A stretch of DNA of 35,209 bases from Acaryochloridaceae cyanobacterium RU_4_10 (GTDB lineage Bacteria > Cyanobacteriota > Cyanobacteriia > Thermosynechococcales > Thermosynechococcaceae). The stretch spans positions 1-35,209 of the forward strand of contig JAAURS010000005.1 of NCBI GenBank assembly GCA_012032135.1, read 5' to 3'. Each line of letters starts with the position of its first letter. Positions within the stretch are counted from its first letter, which is position 1. A program made the position numbers and the translations under genes. Of this stretch, positions 34,668 to 35,209 are shown one piece after another. The notes below the pieces were generated by a model. It saw nothing but the letters and a program-made list of their open reading frames with translations, did not search any database and had not been told where the DNA came from.

Positions 34668-34829
34668 TCAAGTACCTTCTCCAACCCATTGACGAAATTG
34701 TTTGACTAATTGGGTTTCTCCGATCGTATTTCTCTGGGACAGAAATCTAAGAATTGCTTCAGATGTTAAAAAGGGCAGGGTTTTGCTGTTGTTTTGAGGT
34801 TGGTATTCACCGTTTTGTAAGCTAAGCAT
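34668..34829 (-). pseudogene. C-terminal remnant of a Uma2-family protein
   Basis: A 53-codon frame, MLSLQNGEYQPQNNSKTLPF then LTSEAILRFLSQRNTIGETQ and LVKQFRQWVGEGT, with NGKTLT also encoded just before the ATG. This pattern (YxxQ, a Leu-rich helix, FRQWV end) matches the C-terminus of Uma2/DUF820 proteins as I know them. The N-terminal nuclease part is missing; upstream frames are closed. It ends 2 bases from the TPR gene stop. Confidence 0.42.
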
Positions 34830-35119
34830 CGTTAGGGTTTTGCCATTTCAACCCAATCCCAGTCCACTACAAGCACAGCAATAGATTCACCCAAACCTGT
34901 CGTTTCCCCATCAATTCCCAATGTTTACAAAATAGCCAAAGCAACTACTCTCTTAATTGAGGGGCAAGGGTCTGGATCTGGTGTCATAAGAACCTCGTAG
35001 TTTTTCATCCCACCGCTTTCAAGGGTGGGATGAAAAACAAGCTAGCGCTTTTAAGCGCTTGTAGATTTGGATCGAGCATAGCTATAGCCCAAATCAATCC
35101 CCTTGTGGGGTGGGGCCAG
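34830..35119. other. Intergenic region with small frames and hairpins
   Basis: Minus-strand frames begin MTPDPDPCPSIKRVV (start near 34984, behind a GAGG site) and, after an in-frame TAA, continue IDGETTGLGESIAVLVVDWD. I do not recognise them; they may be decayed coding DNA. From 35000 on the region is dominated by hairpins: AGCGCTT/AAGCGCT (35044-35050 and 35053-35059) and GATTTGG/CCAAATC (35064-35070 and 35089-35095). Confidence 0.4.
35000..35038. repeat. 15-bp perfect inverted repeat, possible IS200/IS605 right end
   Basis: GTTTTTCATCCCACC (35000-35014), loop GCTTTCAAG, then GGTGGGATGAAAAAC (35024-35038). Subterminal hairpins of this kind mark the ends of IS200/IS605 elements, and similar CATCCCACC hairpins are common at such ends in cyanobacteria (from memory). 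The A/T-rich outer arms also allow it to act as a bidirectional terminator. Confidence 0.5.
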
Positions 35120-35131
35120 TTACTGGCCCCA
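35111..35131. repeat. 9-bp hairpin carrying a stop codon in its loop
   Basis: TGGGGCCAG and CTGGCCCCA enclose TTA, which on the minus strand is the TAA stop of the reading frame entering from the window's right edge. It is the first of a series of hairpins downstream of that frame. Confidence 0.6.
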
Positions 35132-35209
35132 AGGCGAGGAAATTGTTGTATCCTCAGGTCTCCCTTGCGGGGTAATGTTTGCCTCAAGATTGTTATTGGT
35201 CGGTACTAT
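35120..35209 (-). CDS. 3' end of a coding region, possibly IS200/IS605 TnpB (partial)
   Basis: Twenty-nine codons are open from the window edge to a TAA: IVPTNNNLEANITPQGRPED followed by TTISSPWGQ. No conserved TnpB motif (zinc ribbon or RuvC residues) is inside the window, so the call rests on the hairpin-rich 3' tract and on a general likeness to the variable tails of cyanobacterial TnpB proteins. It may be unrelated. Confidence 0.28.
   Translation of the reverse strand: MVPTNNNLEANITPQGRPEDTTISSPWGQ

Overview
The window is cyanobacterial chromosome. Seen directly: more than twenty copies of the octamer GCGATCGC (HIP1, the typical cyanobacterial repeat) and a gene set strongly associated with cyanobacteria (BtpA, PAM68-like protein, a CheA hybrid kinase with CheW, lumenal-type pentapeptide protein, squalene synthase, Uma2 proteins). 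A filamentous or Leptolyngbya-like host is only a guess.

Layout. 1-2.3 kb: 3' part of a CheA-type hybrid histidine kinase and a CheW protein. 2.2-5.5 kb, minus strand: the conserved block rpmH - rnpA - PH-domain protein - yidC - jag/khpB - yceD, divergent from dnaA (5.6-7.0 kb). 7.1-9.6 kb, minus: an unannotated 35-aa membrane peptide, tilS, msrA and a pentapeptide-repeat protein. 9.7-10.9 kb, plus: Uma2 and YraN nuclease-fold proteins. 11.0-13.5 kb, minus: a RecB/Cas4-like nuclease, an unknown 319-aa protein and an SGNH hydrolase. 13.6-16.4 kb: a broken SpoIID-like gene, larE, rpsO and a PAM68-like gene. 16.4-19.4 kb: an unknown protein, btpA, folK and a Nudix hydrolase. 19.4-21.4 kb: a nucleosidase head-to-head with squalene synthase. 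21.7-23.9 kb: an OmpR/EnvZ-type two-component pair.

24.0-32.6 kb is one long minus-strand gene train that looks like an operon: a GT-B glycosyltransferase, two tandem-duplicated GT-B glycosyltransferases, a GT2 glycosyltransferase, an ABC exporter, a histidine phosphatase and an aldo/keto reductase. It faces a TPR protein (32.8-34.7 kb) across a 183-bp control region in which the two predicted promoters share their -35 sites inside an inverted repeat. This is the most system-like part of the window: a possible pathway for making and exporting a glycoconjugate. The last 0.5 kb holds a Uma2 remnant and a hairpin-rich tract downstream of a reading frame that enters from the right edge, possibly the 3' end of an IS200/IS605 (TnpB) element.

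A warning for anyone using this annotation: nine genes (cheA, yidC, spoIID, PAM68, btpA, the phosphatase, the ABC exporter, one glycosyltransferase and the TPR gene) are split by one- or two-base indels, most of them in short homopolymers. Because essential yidC is among them, I read most of these as sequence or assembly errors and annotate each as one gene. The two halves in different frames join into proteins of normal family length.
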